Origin: Cyanobacteria bacterium SBLK
Lineage (GTDB): Bacteria > Cyanobacteriota > Cyanobacteriia > Cyanobacteriales > Spirulinaceae
Assembly (NCBI GenBank): GCA_017746715.1
Contig: JAGHZQ010000004.1
Location: 1 to 61,365, forward strand
Direction of reading: 5' to 3'
Length of the DNA stretch: 61,365 nucleotides
This document shows positions 1-8,594 of the stretch, in pieces. How positions within the stretch are numbered: position 1 is the first letter of the stretch; every line of letters starts with the position of its first letter. Below the pieces are notes generated by a model. That model did not search any database. It saw nothing but the letters and a program-made list of their open reading frames with translations, and had not been told where the DNA came from. The translations under genes and the position numbers were made by a program.

Positions 1-1
1 A

Positions 2-88
2 CTTAAAATTTCTGGGGCTCATTGGAATCGTGATAACGTTCCTCAAGTTCTTAAACATCGATGTGCTTACCTTAACAATCATCTCTAA
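2..88 (+). pseudogene. 3' end of a transposase-like ORF, cut by the window edge
   Basis: An open frame enters from the left edge and stops with TAA at 86-88, giving 28 residues (LKISGAHWNRDN...CAYLNNHL). The pattern of a conserved Trp-Asn, then a Val-X-Leu-X-Leu/His-Arg-Cys-X-Tyr-Leu-Asn tail resembles the C-terminus of ISKra4-type transposases as I remember them. Only the tail is visible, so family and integrity cannot be judged; it may be intact outside the window. Confidence 0.4.
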
Positions 89-132
89 TCTTTTTTTAGT
101 TCCTTTGTTCTTACAAAACTGACCTGCTCCCT

Positions 133-1422
133 TTATCTTTTTTCGTTTTCGGGTTCTTCTGGGTCTCTGGCTTGTTCTAATAGGGGCATGGGGGCATATT
201 CCATTGCTCGTTCTGTGGGCATTCTTTGCAATAAATCATATTCTACGAGTTTATCTAAAATGGGGAGAATTTCGCTGAAGGTTTCGGCTTTGACGCGTTC
301 TAATTCTTCGAGGGTGACGCTGGCATCGGAGAGAATGCCTTTTTCTAAGACCATATCTAACACATAATAATCTTGGGGGGTGAGTCCGGGTTGTCCTCGC
401 AATTGTTCGCGGGCGTATTCGAGTCCGATTTGGAAAACTCGATCGTTGATTTTAGGTTCTCCCAGTTCTGCGGCTTTAAGTAAGATGTAGTTGCCCATGC
501 GGTTGAGCCAGCGCGGGACTCCGTGGGCGATCTGGCATAATTCCCGGGCAGTTTCGAGTGTGAAAGGGTGTACGACGTTGAGATCGTCGGGATTTTCGGG
601 ATCGACACTTCGGCTTCGCTCAGTGATAGGGCGACGGCGAGCGGTATTTAAATATTTAACGAGCATTTCGTAACTGGTGTCTTCGTCGAGGGGTTCGAGT
701 TTGAGGGGCAGATCGAAGAGACCGCGATCGCTTATCAAATAGTCGCGGGTGATGCCGGAAGGATGCCCGGTGAGCAAAAACCATGCCCGTCCTTTGAGTA
801 ACCCTTGGGCATCGAGGAGGAGTTTTCTCGCTTGTGCGGGTTCTTGTTTGTCGAGGTCGTCGATCGCTATGACGACGCGATCGCGGGTTTTTAGGGCGCG
901 ATCGAGCAGGTCTTCAAAACTGAGGCTGGGAAATTGTGGGGCTTCTGGGGCGATCGCGGTTTCTTCGACTTTGCCTTCAAAGACGAGTTTGCCCCCGGCT
1001 GTTGTTTTGCGATCGTAGAGGGTGCGATCGGAGAGCAAACCCATACGATTGAGTTGAAATTGCGCCCAGTCGTCCTCGGGCATTTCGCGAGCGAGGGCAA
1101 TGAGGGCGGCGGTTGCGAGGTCGGTATTCGGTTCGAGTTTAATGGAGGCGGTGAGGATCTTTTTCATGTTGCGCTGCAATCCTGACAGCACCTCTTTAAT
1201 AAAGGCAGTTTTACCGATACCGATCCAGCCGTAAACGAGAATTGACTTGGCATCGCGGCTGCGGAGGAGGTTGATGGTTTGCCCGAGTTCTTGTCGCCGT
1301 CCCGTAAAAACTTCTCCCAGTCGCGTCATTTTTTCGGCACTTTCCGAGAAAGGGATTTCGGTGAGATTCCATTTTTCGTAAATCTCTTCGCTGTCTCGGA
1401 AGAGTTCGTCAAAGTCGCTCAT
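133..1422 (-). CDS. AAA/ORC-like P-loop ATPase
   Basis: A 429-residue cytosolic ATPase. An F-T-G-R-R-Q-E-L box (about residues 39-46), as in AAA_16/ORC-type ATPases, precedes a Walker A GWIGIGKT at 65-72; Walker B (VVIAIDDLDK) lies near 182-190 and a sensor-like LLTGHPSG follows near 217. The C-terminal 130 residues look like a winged-helix region. There is no signal peptide or membrane segment. It is the second gene of a two-gene unit: its ATG overlaps the TGA of the upstream TPR gene by 4 nt, so the two products are probably made together. A dispersed palindromic repeat is inserted in frame around residues 266-273 (ITERSRSV). Role unknown; conflict or signalling ATPase is inference. Confidence 0.75.
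   Translation of the reverse strand: MSDFDELFRDSEEIYEKWNLTEIPFSESAEKMTRLGEVFTGRRQELGQTINLLRSRDAKSILVYGWIGIGKTAFIKEVLSGLQRNMKKILTASIKLEPNTDLATAALIALAREMPEDDWAQFQLNRMGLLSDRTLYDRKTTAGGKLVFEGKVEETAIAPEAPQFPSLSFEDLLDRALKTRDRVVIAIDDLDKQEPAQARKLLLDAQGLLKGRAWFLLTGHPSGITRDYLISDRGLFDLPLKLEPLDEDTSYEMLVKYLNTARRRPITERSRSVDPENPDDLNVVHPFTLETARELCQIAHGVPRWLNRMGNYILLKAAELGEPKINDRVFQIGLEYAREQLRGQPGLTPQDYYVLDMVLEKGILSDASVTLEELERVKAETFSEILPILDKLVEYDLLQRMPTERAMEYAPMPLLEQARDPEEPENEKR
604..627 (-). repeat. Dispersed TTCG-CTCAG palindromic repeat, copy A (in frame)
   Basis: The plus strand reads ACTTCGGCTTCGCTCAGTGA, matching the core shared by copies near 13.37, 28.94 and 61.00 kb. It lies inside the AAA ATPase gene and keeps the frame open. 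Confidence 0.5.
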
Positions 1423-2903
1423 AAGGGTTGTTTCTCCTTGACTTTTCGGGCGAGTTGGTAAACGTCTTGAATTTCTTTGAGGCGAGTTTCGTCTTCGAGT
1501 TGGCGATAAAGTTCGCAGGCTCGTTCTAATTCTTGCAGGGCATCTTCAATATAGTTCAGTCGCAGGAACAATCGTCCCAAACCCGCCCGACTGTGCGCCT
1601 CGCCAATGACATTTTTTTCGGCAAGGTAGAGCCGCAGAGCATCGCGGAAATACGTCCTCGCTTGGTCGAAGTTACCCATGAGGTAGTGAGTCCGTGCCAT
1701 CTGCTGAATAGCATCTCCTCGAGCCAGTCGGTTGTCAACTTGGCGATAGGTCTTTAAGCCTGCTTCTAGGGCAGCTAAACCTTTATACCATTGACCGGAT
1801 TGGGTGAGTGCTACGCCTAATTCATATTGGCTATCTCCTGCTTTTTCGAGATAGTTGGCTCGATGGGATTCCCAAGGGGTATTTTCTGCAGCAAGGTGAT
1901 AGGAAAGAATCGCTTGCTCTAGGTATTCGGGTTGTCGATTGAGTTTATAGCGATGGTCTAAAGCACGAGCCAAAGCGTAATTAATGGTGATATAAGTATC
2001 AGTTTTAGGGATCACTATATCTAGAGCCGCTTGTAAAGCTGTAATTGCTTCGTCAAGATACTTTGTTTTTTTAATGAGTTCAAATTGTGCTAATTGTGCT
2101 GAAGCACGAATTCCTTGAGTCCATGCCCAATCTTGAGGAAATGTTTCACGAGTATAGACCTGCAATGCTAGCTCATGGCCGACGATTGCTTTTTCGATAT
2201 TCTGCTCTCTTTCTCCTTTGATACGCTTTATGTAGGCATTGGCGAGATTGTTTTGGGTTCCTGCCCAATCTTGAGGGAATGTATCACGAGTTCTAACTTG
2301 CAATGCTAACTTGTAGGCAGAAATTGCTTTTTCGATGTTCTCGGCTTTCTCGCCTTGGATGCGGTCGGTGTAGGCATTGGCGAGATTATTTTGAGTCATT
2401 GCCCAATCTTGAGGGAATGTATCACGAGTTCTAACCTGCAATGCTAGCCTGTAGGCAGAAATTGCTTTTTCGATGTTCTCAGCTCTCTCTCCTCTAATAC
2501 GAGCGATATAGATATTTGCGATGTTATTTTGCGCCATTGCCCATTCTTTGGGGAATACCCCACGGGTAAAAACTTTTAGAGTAAGTTGGTAAATAACAAG
2601 ACTTATCTCGATATTGAGGTGGTAATTACTCAGAGGCAACTGCCAGAGCAAACTACCAAGATTACAAAATAGTCCTGCAATATTTTTCCGTTCCTGCGAT
2701 GTTTTATTAGCTATCAATTGATTGAATACTAAAGGTAAAGTTTCTAATAGCGATTCATCCAACTTAGCCTCAACTAACTCATAAACCTTTTCTGAATTTG
2801 ACCCATGCTCAATGATTCGTGACCGAAACGCAAGTATAAACTCGCGTGTGTCTCTTGTTGGTATTTCCTTTTGTTTTCCGAATCCTTTTGGCTTCTTTGC
2901 CAT
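1419..2903 (-). CDS. Tetratricopeptide-repeat protein
   Basis: About 494 residues starting at the Met of MAKKPKGFGKQ; an upstream in-frame ATG at 2942 exists, but the extra 13 residues fall in an AT-rich spacer. The N-terminal 120 residues are helical. The middle holds three near-identical repeats of about 43 residues (core WAxTQNNLANAY...AISAYKLALQV), a TPR form common in cyanobacterial signalling and CHAT-linked proteins. A second TPR set follows (LEQAILSYHLAAEN, FDQARTYFRDALRLY, IEDALQELERACELY). No enzymatic domain is seen. It overlaps the downstream AAA ATPase gene by 4 nt (ATGA) and probably acts as its sensor or scaffold partner (inference). Confidence 0.75.
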   Translation of the reverse strand: MAKKPKGFGKQKEIPTRDTREFILAFRSRIIEHGSNSEKVYELVEAKLDESLLETLPLVFNQLIANKTSQERKNIAGLFCNLGSLLWQLPLSNYHLNIEISLVIYQLTLKVFTRGVFPKEWAMAQNNIANIYIARIRGERAENIEKAISAYRLALQVRTRDTFPQDWAMTQNNLANAYTDRIQGEKAENIEKAISAYKLALQVRTRDTFPQDWAGTQNNLANAYIKRIKGEREQNIEKAIVGHELALQVYTRETFPQDWAWTQGIRASAQLAQFELIKKTKYLDEAITALQAALDIVIPKTDTYITINYALARALDHRYKLNRQPEYLEQAILSYHLAAENTPWESHRANYLEKAGDSQYELGVALTQSGQWYKGLAALEAGLKTYRQVDNRLARGDAIQQMARTHYLMGNFDQARTYFRDALRLYLAEKNVIGEAHSRAGLGRLFLRLNYIEDALQELERACELYRQLEDETRLKEIQDVYQLARKVKEKQPL

Positions 2904-2980
2904 AACCTTTATCAATTCAAAATTCAAAATTATCAATTCCAAAAATGGTCGATTTGGGTCGGATTGTGCGCTCGCCTTAT

Positions 2981-3391
2981 TTACACCATTGTTTCGGAAA
3001 CCATCAGATTCGGTGCGATCGCTTCCTCATCGAGAACGAGAAAATCATCTTCAGGAGGAAGCATCTCGATATCCAACTTTTCGGGTAAAAGAGCTTCAAC
3101 AAAAGCGCGATCGCCCGAGTGGGGCAAACAAACTAAAAAGACGCTTTCCCCTTCTGGATTTGTATAAATGCTTCTCAAATCGAACTGACCCGCAATAACA
3201 CTCGCAATTCTCTCCTCAGAAACCGCCGCATAGAGCCAGAGACTTTCGTTCTCTCTCTCATCCGCCCAAAAGGCAATATAACGAATTCCAGACGTATTCT
3301 CCGCAATAAAAAGGCGAGGACCGTCGAACCAATCCAGAACCTTAATAATTTTTAATTTGCCGAGTATCATATCAAGAGGTAGAAAGACCAT
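2981..3391 (-). CDS. DUF6575-like hypothetical protein
   Basis: About 136 residues beginning MVFLPLDM; I prefer this ATG over two upstream ones because GGAG sits six bases before it. The opening GKLKIIKVLDWFDGPRLF and the following stretch (YIAFWADE, LWLYAAVSEERIASV) resemble what I recall as DUF6575, a cytosolic domain of unknown role. The start lies inside the end of the 3372-3785 gene, so the two are translationally coupled. No catalytic motif is visible. Confidence 0.55.
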   Translation of the reverse strand: MVFLPLDMILGKLKIIKVLDWFDGPRLFIAENTSGIRYIAFWADERENESLWLYAAVSEERIASVIAGQFDLRSIYTNPEGESVFLVCLPHSGDRAFVEALLPEKLDIEMLPPEDDFLVLDEEAIAPNLMVSETMV

Positions 3392-3785
3392 TTTCTTCTC
3401 CATCAACTGCAAAATCTGGTTGAATTAACGCATCTTGCCTCTTCCAAACCGTAAAATGCGAGGGAAATTTACGATTTCCTGTCTCCAACTGAACCCCATG
3501 TTCGGGTTTGAGTATCCCTAAAGCAATGCGACATTTGCGAAGAGCCGGAAAACGCTTTCTCGTCCGCTTACTACATTCTAACTGACGATGAAAAGATAAC
3601 CCACAAGCCATCCATAAATTTTCACCATAGGATCTGTCTGGATATTTCTCAACATTAGAGAGAAAATCTGAGTCGGTTGGCGGTATGCTGGCAACAATGC
3701 GGAACGCCTTTCCTGCGGCTGGTATTGCATTTTCTGGAGGAACGCCATCGGGAAAGAAATCCGGCCACTCAGATTTTTGGGTCAT
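3372..3785 (-). CDS. Hypothetical protein, coupled to the DUF6575-like gene
   Basis: A 137-residue soluble protein that I do not recognise. It is Pro- and Lys/Arg-rich (PDFFPDGVPPENA near the start, ECSKRTRKRF near 70). It has a single upstream position in a two-gene minus-strand unit and overlaps the next gene by about 20 nt, which suggests joint expression. No signal peptide, membrane segment or known motif is seen. Confidence 0.5.
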   Translation of the reverse strand: MTQKSEWPDFFPDGVPPENAIPAAGKAFRIVASIPPTDSDFLSNVEKYPDRSYGENLWMACGLSFHRQLECSKRTRKRFPALRKCRIALGILKPEHGVQLETGNRKFPSHFTVWKRQDALIQPDFAVDGEENGLSTS

Positions 3786-3881
3786 TGCACATCTTAACTC
3801 ACCTGACTACTATACAAGCATTCAGACTATTTCAAACCGCGAAAGCCGAGGTGCACGATCGCATTTCCTTGTCAAATTTCT

Positions 3882-4172
3882 TTAAACCAATGCGATCGCC
3901 AACTTTGAAGATTTTGGACGACTCAAACACAGATCGTACTGGGTTTGCAAATTCATCCAAAATTCCGGCGAAGTTTGGAAGGCTTGGGAGAATAACCAAG
4001 CCATTTCCGGCGCGATCGCTCGTTGACCTTCGATAATTTCATTGATCTCTTGAGTCGGAATCTCTAAATGCGTTGCTAATACTTCCGAAGTTAATTCTAG
4101 CGGTTTAAGAAATTCTTCGAGTAAAATTTCTCCGGGATGGGTGGGTTGTCGATGAGTTGGTAACATAAGCAA
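3882..4172 (-). CDS. HigA-type XRE antitoxin, no adjacent toxin
   Basis: A 96-residue helix-turn-helix protein. The opening HPGEILLEEFLKPLELT and the helix pair ATHLEIPTQEINEIIEGQRAIAPEM match HigA/VapI antidote proteins, which bind their own promoter and neutralise the HigB mRNA interferase. HigB normally lies just upstream on the same strand; here that position holds a divergent DUF433 gene 84 bp away. No HigB-like frame is found on either side, so this is probably an orphan. An alternative start is the Met at residue 3. Confidence 0.75.
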   Translation of the reverse strand: MLMLPTHRQPTHPGEILLEEFLKPLELTSEVLATHLEIPTQEINEIIEGQRAIAPEMAWLFSQAFQTSPEFWMNLQTQYDLCLSRPKSSKLAIALV

Positions 4173-4255
4173 AATAATTGAAACTATCTTCAGCCGCGCG
4201 ATCGCCTAACTTTCCCCAACCCATCATAATCAAAAGAGAATCCCAGAAAAAAATC

Positions 4256-4573
4256 ATGAACGTTACCCAAACAGAATACAAGCATATTTACCTGAACGAG
4301 GATAACATTCCCGCGATCGCCGGAACGAGCATGAAAATCGTCGAACTGATTACCTCAGTTAAAGCCTACGGTTGGACACCAGAAGAATTGCTGGAAAATT
4401 ATCCCCATTTAACTCTCAGTAAAATTCACTCTGCTCTTGCCTATTATTGGGACAACAAAGAAGAAATCGATGCCGACTTCGATCGCAGGGAACGCTATGC
4501 AGAACAATTAGAAAAAGAAGCCGGACAATCCGAATTTGCCGCACGATTGCGCGAACGGGGACTATTACAATGA
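4256..4573 (+). CDS. DUF433 antitoxin-like protein (pair 1)
   Basis: A 105-residue protein starting at MNVTQTEY. The core (IAGTSMKIVELITSVKAYGWTPEELLENYPHLTLSKIHSALAYYWDN) is the DUF433 fold, a small winged-helix related to the VapB45-type antitoxins. The gene ends in ATGA, overlapping the downstream DUF5615 gene by 4 nt, the usual antitoxin-first order. An upstream in-frame ATG at 4178 would add 26 unrelated residues and overlap the divergent HigA promoter, so it was not used. Confidence 0.8.
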   Translation: MNVTQTEYKHIYLNEDNIPAIAGTSMKIVELITSVKAYGWTPEELLENYPHLTLSKIHSALAYYWDNKEEIDADFDRRERYAEQLEKEAGQSEFAARLRERGLLQ

Positions 4574-4917
4574 GTTTGGCGCTGTATATGGACGAAAATG
4601 TTCCCGATGCCATTACCGAAGGCTTGCGATCGCGAAAAGTGGACGTTTTGACCGTGCAAGAAGATGGATTGGCAGGCTATAGCGATCGCATTATTTTTGC
4701 AAGAGCCATTGAACTCAAGCGCATTATCTTTTCTCAAGACCAAGATTTTTTAGTCAAGGCAAAAGAGTATCAACAAGAAGGATTGTACTTTCCGGGCGTA
4801 ATTTATGCCCGCCAAATGCGCGTCTCCGTCGGAACTTGCGTTCGCGATTTGGAATTGGTCGCGAACGCAGGAGAAAAAACCGATTTTGCGAATAAGGTTG
4901 TGTATTTGCCCTTGTAA
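4570..4917 (+). CDS. DUF5615 PIN-like protein, probable toxin (pair 1)
   Basis: A 115-residue protein (MSLALYMDENVPD...). Acidic residues of a reduced PIN-like fold are visible: Asp-Glu in YMDEN (about 8-9) and Asp in SQDQDF (about 59). Members of this family are partners of DUF433 proteins and are presumed nucleases. The start overlaps the DUF433 stop by 4 nt, so translation is coupled. An upstream frame extension to 4447 is only a shadow of the antitoxin gene. Confidence 0.8.
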   Translation: MSLALYMDENVPDAITEGLRSRKVDVLTVQEDGLAGYSDRIIFARAIELKRIIFSQDQDFLVKAKEYQQEGLYFPGVIYARQMRVSVGTCVRDLELVANAGEKTDFANKVVYLPL

Positions 4918-5052
4918 GGAACGCAAGTTTTTTTGTACTGAATAACTGGTGAGGTGGTGAGGTGGTAACTGGTGACTGATTAACCGCGATCGCCGCGAAG
5001 ATTTTCAGTAATATAACGTAAAGAAAAATCAGGATGGGGATCGTAGATCGCA

Positions 5053-7515
5053 ATGAGACGACATTTGAGCCTTTTGGTGTTGGGCTGCTCCCTTGCCCTC
5101 ACCCCGCAATGGGTTCTCGCACAGACAATAGAACAATTACAAGATCGAGGTACCGCCGCCTTTGCTGTCGGAAACTATATCCGCGCTCAACAAATCTGGC
5201 AGCAAATTATCGAAAGCGATCGCACCAATGCGTTTGCTTACTATCAGTTGGGGAATGCCCTGCGAGAACAGGATCGATACGAAGAAGCGATCGCCGCATA
5301 CCAGCGATCGCTAGAACTCAACCCCAATGCCCCGGAAACCTTGACGGGGTTGGGAATTACCCTCATGGGCGGTCGCCAGTTAGAACGCGCCCTCGCTGCC
5401 TACCGCAACGCCATTCAACTCGAGCCCGATTACGTTCTCGCCTATATCGGCTTGGGATTTGCCCTCACCGAAAGCGGCGATTTTCCCCAAGCGCGATCGC
5501 TCTTCGATCGCGTTCTCGCCTTGCCAGATGCCCCGGTTATCGATTTACCTGGGGTTGCTGCCAATACCCACGCCGTTGCTCGCAATGGCTTGGGCTACAT
5601 CTACGTCAAACAAGGACAATGGGAGGAAGCGATCGCACAATACAACCAAGCCATCCAACTCGATCCCGAGGACGCTCAATCTTACCTCGAGTTAGGAAGC
5701 GCCCTTGGCAAAGAAGAACGCTACGATGAGGCGATCGCCGCTCTGCAAAAATCCCTCTCTCTCGATCCCGACAATCCTTGGGCCTACTCGACGTTGGGTC
5801 TCGTTTACCGCGAGCGGGGGAATTATACCGCAGCCGTGACGGCCTATCGCAAAGCCATTCAAATTAAGCCCGGGGCTGCCGTTTTTTATGTCAACTTAGG
5901 GAATGTCCTCAAGCGACAGGGTAACGCTATTGAAGCGATCGCTACCTACAATCGAGCCTTGGAAATCGAACCGGATTTTCCCCTTGCTTACGTGGGTTTG
6001 GGTTACGCGACTGCCGATGAAGGCGACCTCGAAGAAGCCTTGGATTACTTCCAACAAGCCGCTCGCATCGATCCCAATTCTGGTGTGGCGTTCTTCCGTT
6101 TGGGGAGTCTATTTGCCGAACAACAACGCTTTGAAGAAGCAATTTTCGTGTTTCAAGCTGCCGTTCAGATCTATGACGATCTCGTCAGGCAGTTTGAGGA
6201 GGAGAACGAACCCGAAAACGCCCTCCAAGCCGCCCGCGGCAGTTCTACCGCTTATCTCGCCCTCAGCAAGATCCAACGAAAACAAGAACGAACCGATGAG
6301 GCGATCGCTTCTTTACAACAAGCGCTCGATCGCGCCCCCAACCCCTCGGCTTATCTGGATCTCGGCAAGCTCCTGACAGAGCGAGGAGAGATAGAAGAAG
6401 CCGAACTCGTTTATCGGGAGGCTCTAGAGCAAAACCCCGACAATCCCAAAATTTATTTATTTCTCAGTTCTCTCCTGCAACAGCAAGGAAATTGGCACGA
6501 AGCCATCGAACTGACATTTCAAGGGGTCAAGGTTGCCCCAGATTTTACCGTTTTCCACAGCAATTTAGGCTATTTGCTGGAACGAGGCGGTAAACTAGAA
6601 GAAGCCGCCATCGCTTACGAGCAATCTCTCCGACTCGATCCCGATTATGCTCTCGCTCATAACAATCTCGGTATTATTCGCGAACAGCAGGGACGCTTAA
6701 ACGAAGCATTGCATCATTACCAGCAGGCGATCGCCATCGAGCCGCGCAATGCCGGCGCTTATAACGCCATCGGCACTATCGCCATCCAGCAAGGCAATCT
6801 TGATGAGGCAATCGCTGCTTTCCAGAATGCCATTGAAGTCCAGCCGGATTTTGCGTGGAGTTACTACAACTTGGGGACGGTATTGGAAAAGCGGCAAGAT
6901 TGGAATGGGGCCGTTACCGCCTATCGCCGCGCTATCCAACTCGAACTCGACGATCCCAAGGTGTACTTAAAACTCGGCAATGCCCTCGAACAACGGGGCG
7001 ATCGCGAAGCTGCTGCGGCTTTATTCCAAGAGGCGATCGAATCTCGTCCGGATTCTGCGGAAACCCGCTTCTTTTTAGGGTTGACCCGCAAAAATCAAGG
7101 ACAACTCGAAGAAGCTGAGAGAATCTTTCAAGAAGCCTTGGAACTCGCCCCCGAGGCTACTGGTATTTATTATCAATTAGGTTTGACCCAATTGGAATTA
7201 GAAAACCTCGATAAGGCTGAAGCCTCCTTCCGTCAAGCCGTAGAACTCGATGCCAGCAATATTCCCTCTTGGGTTTTACTCGGTACCGTCCTGCACCGCC
7301 AAGGCAATTTAGAAGAAGCGATCGCGACTTATCGGCAAGCCCTACAACGAGATCCCCGCAATGCCTATGCCTACAATGCTTTGGGCTTGGCACTACGGGA
7401 ACGAGGGCAATTCGACGATGCTTTAGACCAATTCCGACGAGCGATCGAACTTAATCCCGATTATGGCGCGGCACGGGACAATCTCCAACAAACCGAACGG
7501 TTTTTGCAACGGTAA
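5053..7515 (+). CDS. Exported multi-TPR protein
   Basis: An 820-residue protein with a classic signal peptide (MRRHLSLLVLGCSLAL...VLAQ, cleavage near residue 24) followed almost entirely by TPR units of 34 residues, about twenty of them, with the canonical A-x-x-x-Y/L-G...A-I-x-x-Y-x-x-A-I-x-L-x-P pattern. It should sit in the periplasm or on the outer surface as a protein-binding scaffold; no enzyme domain is seen. The preceding 135 bp holds a short repeat of the type GGTGAGGTGGTGAGGTGG. A strong hairpin terminator follows at 7601-7631, so it is a single-gene unit. Partner unknown. Confidence 0.85.
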   Translation: MRRHLSLLVLGCSLALTPQWVLAQTIEQLQDRGTAAFAVGNYIRAQQIWQQIIESDRTNAFAYYQLGNALREQDRYEEAIAAYQRSLELNPNAPETLTGLGITLMGGRQLERALAAYRNAIQLEPDYVLAYIGLGFALTESGDFPQARSLFDRVLALPDAPVIDLPGVAANTHAVARNGLGYIYVKQGQWEEAIAQYNQAIQLDPEDAQSYLELGSALGKEERYDEAIAALQKSLSLDPDNPWAYSTLGLVYRERGNYTAAVTAYRKAIQIKPGAAVFYVNLGNVLKRQGNAIEAIATYNRALEIEPDFPLAYVGLGYATADEGDLEEALDYFQQAARIDPNSGVAFFRLGSLFAEQQRFEEAIFVFQAAVQIYDDLVRQFEEENEPENALQAARGSSTAYLALSKIQRKQERTDEAIASLQQALDRAPNPSAYLDLGKLLTERGEIEEAELVYREALEQNPDNPKIYLFLSSLLQQQGNWHEAIELTFQGVKVAPDFTVFHSNLGYLLERGGKLEEAAIAYEQSLRLDPDYALAHNNLGIIREQQGRLNEALHHYQQAIAIEPRNAGAYNAIGTIAIQQGNLDEAIAAFQNAIEVQPDFAWSYYNLGTVLEKRQDWNGAVTAYRRAIQLELDDPKVYLKLGNALEQRGDREAAAALFQEAIESRPDSAETRFFLGLTRKNQGQLEEAERIFQEALELAPEATGIYYQLGLTQLELENLDKAEASFRQAVELDASNIPSWVLLGTVLHRQGNLEEAIATYRQALQRDPRNAYAYNALGLALRERGQFDDALDQFRRAIELNPDYGAARDNLQQTERFLQR

Positions 7516-7600
7516 GATTCACCTCTTTAGCGAAACTAGAAAAAATGTGAAGAAAATTAGAAAAATATTTCTCAATTTTCCAAGTCCCGATTACCTCCAT

Positions 7601-7631
7601 AAAGAATCTGGAGAGTTCCAGATTCTTTTTT
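7601..7631 (+). terminator. Rho-independent terminator
   Basis: A perfect 12-bp stem (AAAGAATCTGGA with its complement at 7617-7628), a GAGT loop and a T run. It ends the TPR gene. Confidence 0.85.
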
Positions 7632-7849
7632 AATACTCGCAAGGAATTGTCAGCAAAACTTGACGTTTTCCCGACCGATTTCCCGGAGAAGATCGCGCAT
7701 TTATTTTGCATTGTCTTTCCCAGTAATTGAGAATCTTTCCTAAAACAACCTCTATGTTGCCAATCTTTTTCATTAAAGTCGATCGCTGTCAAGAATTGAT
7801 TTCATTAGGGTTTCTGGCTCTGTCCGAGGAAAGAAAAACAAAATTTTTG

Positions 7850-7879
7850 TTGTCAATAATTGAATCTTTTTGCTATGGT
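7850..7879 (+). promoter_or_regulatory. Candidate promoter of the Dps gene
   Basis: TTGTCA at 7850-7855 and an extended -10 TGCTATGGT (hexamer 7874-7879) are separated by 18 bp, 44 bp before the ATG. The rest of the 7632-7922 spacer shows no other feature. A GGAAAGGG ribosome site precedes the start codon. Confidence 0.45.
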
Positions 7880-7922
7880 AGGGTTGTCAACAAAATTCGT
7901 TAAATGAAAAGGAAAGGGCATC

Positions 7923-8477
7923 ATGGTAGTGACTCAAGGCTTAGTGCGTTCTTTGAATGAAATCGAAGACAACGTCGTCGGGTTGGATAAAAGCATCACC
8001 GTTCCCGTTTGCGAAGGCTTAAATATGGTCTTGGCGAGCTTTCAGGCTTTATATCTGCAATATCAAAAACATCATTTTGTCGTTGAAGGCTCTGAGTTTT
8101 ACTCCCTGCACGAGACTTTTAACGAATATCGCGGCGACGCTCAAGATTGCATTCACGAACTAGGCGAACGCTTGAATGGCTTAGGTGGCATTCCCGTTGC
8201 CAGCTTCAGCAAACTTGCCGAACTCTGTTGCTTTTCTCCGGAAGAAGATGGCGCTTACGGCATGCGGGATATGGTTCAACACGATCTGGTTGCCGAACAA
8301 GCAATGATTAAGCTGTTGCGCTCTCAAGCCGCACAAGCTGAAAGTTTGGGCGATCGCGCTACCCGCTACATGTACGAAAAAATGTTACTCGACACGGAAG
8401 AACGCGCTTATCACTTAAGCCACTTCCTCGCTTCCGATAGTTTAACCATGTCTTTTGTGGGAAATGGCAAAAACTAA
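7923..8477 (+). CDS. Dps-family ferritin-like protein
   Basis: A 184-residue four-helix protein. The signature of the Dps family is visible: helix A with [24 protein letters not shown] (near 37-60), then [24 protein letters not shown], giving the His, Asp/Glu positions of the inter-subunit ferroxidase site. Dps dodecamers oxidise and store iron and consume peroxide. The C-terminal part ([18 protein letters not shown]) matches cyanobacterial members. It is a single gene bounded by a promoter at 7850 and a terminator at 8508. Confidence 0.88.
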   Translation: MVVTQGLVRSLNEIEDNVVGLDKSITVPVCEGLNMVLASFQALYLQYQKHHFVVEGSEFYSLHETFNEYRGDAQDCIHELGERLNGLGGIPVASFSKLAELCCFSPEEDGAYGMRDMVQHDLVAEQAMIKLLRSQAAQAESLGDRATRYMYEKMLLDTEERAYHLSHFLASDSLTMSFVGNGKN

Positions 8478-8507
8478 AATCTAAAGGCGATCGTGTCAGA
8501 CAATTTC

Positions 8508-8540
8508 AAGGAGGCTAATTTTTATTAGCCTCCTTTAGCT
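8508..8540 (+). terminator. Rho-independent terminator of the Dps gene
   Basis: A perfect 12-bp stem AAGGAGGCTAAT / ATTAGCCTCCTT (8508-8519 with 8524-8535), a TTTT loop and a T-rich tail. Confidence 0.8.
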
Positions 8541-8594
8541 TTTAATAAGGAGGGCTGGGGGGGATCAAAATTGATGACTAGTAAGTTGAGCGAA

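Noticed and set aside
4173..4255. A HigB toxin gene beside the HigA-like gene
   Set aside because: The spacer is 84 bp and carries no frame long enough; the other side is spacer too.
5034..5729. A 231-residue Arg/Ser-rich plus-strand frame
   Set aside because: Shadow of the exported TPR gene in another frame; HIP1 octamers keep such frames open.
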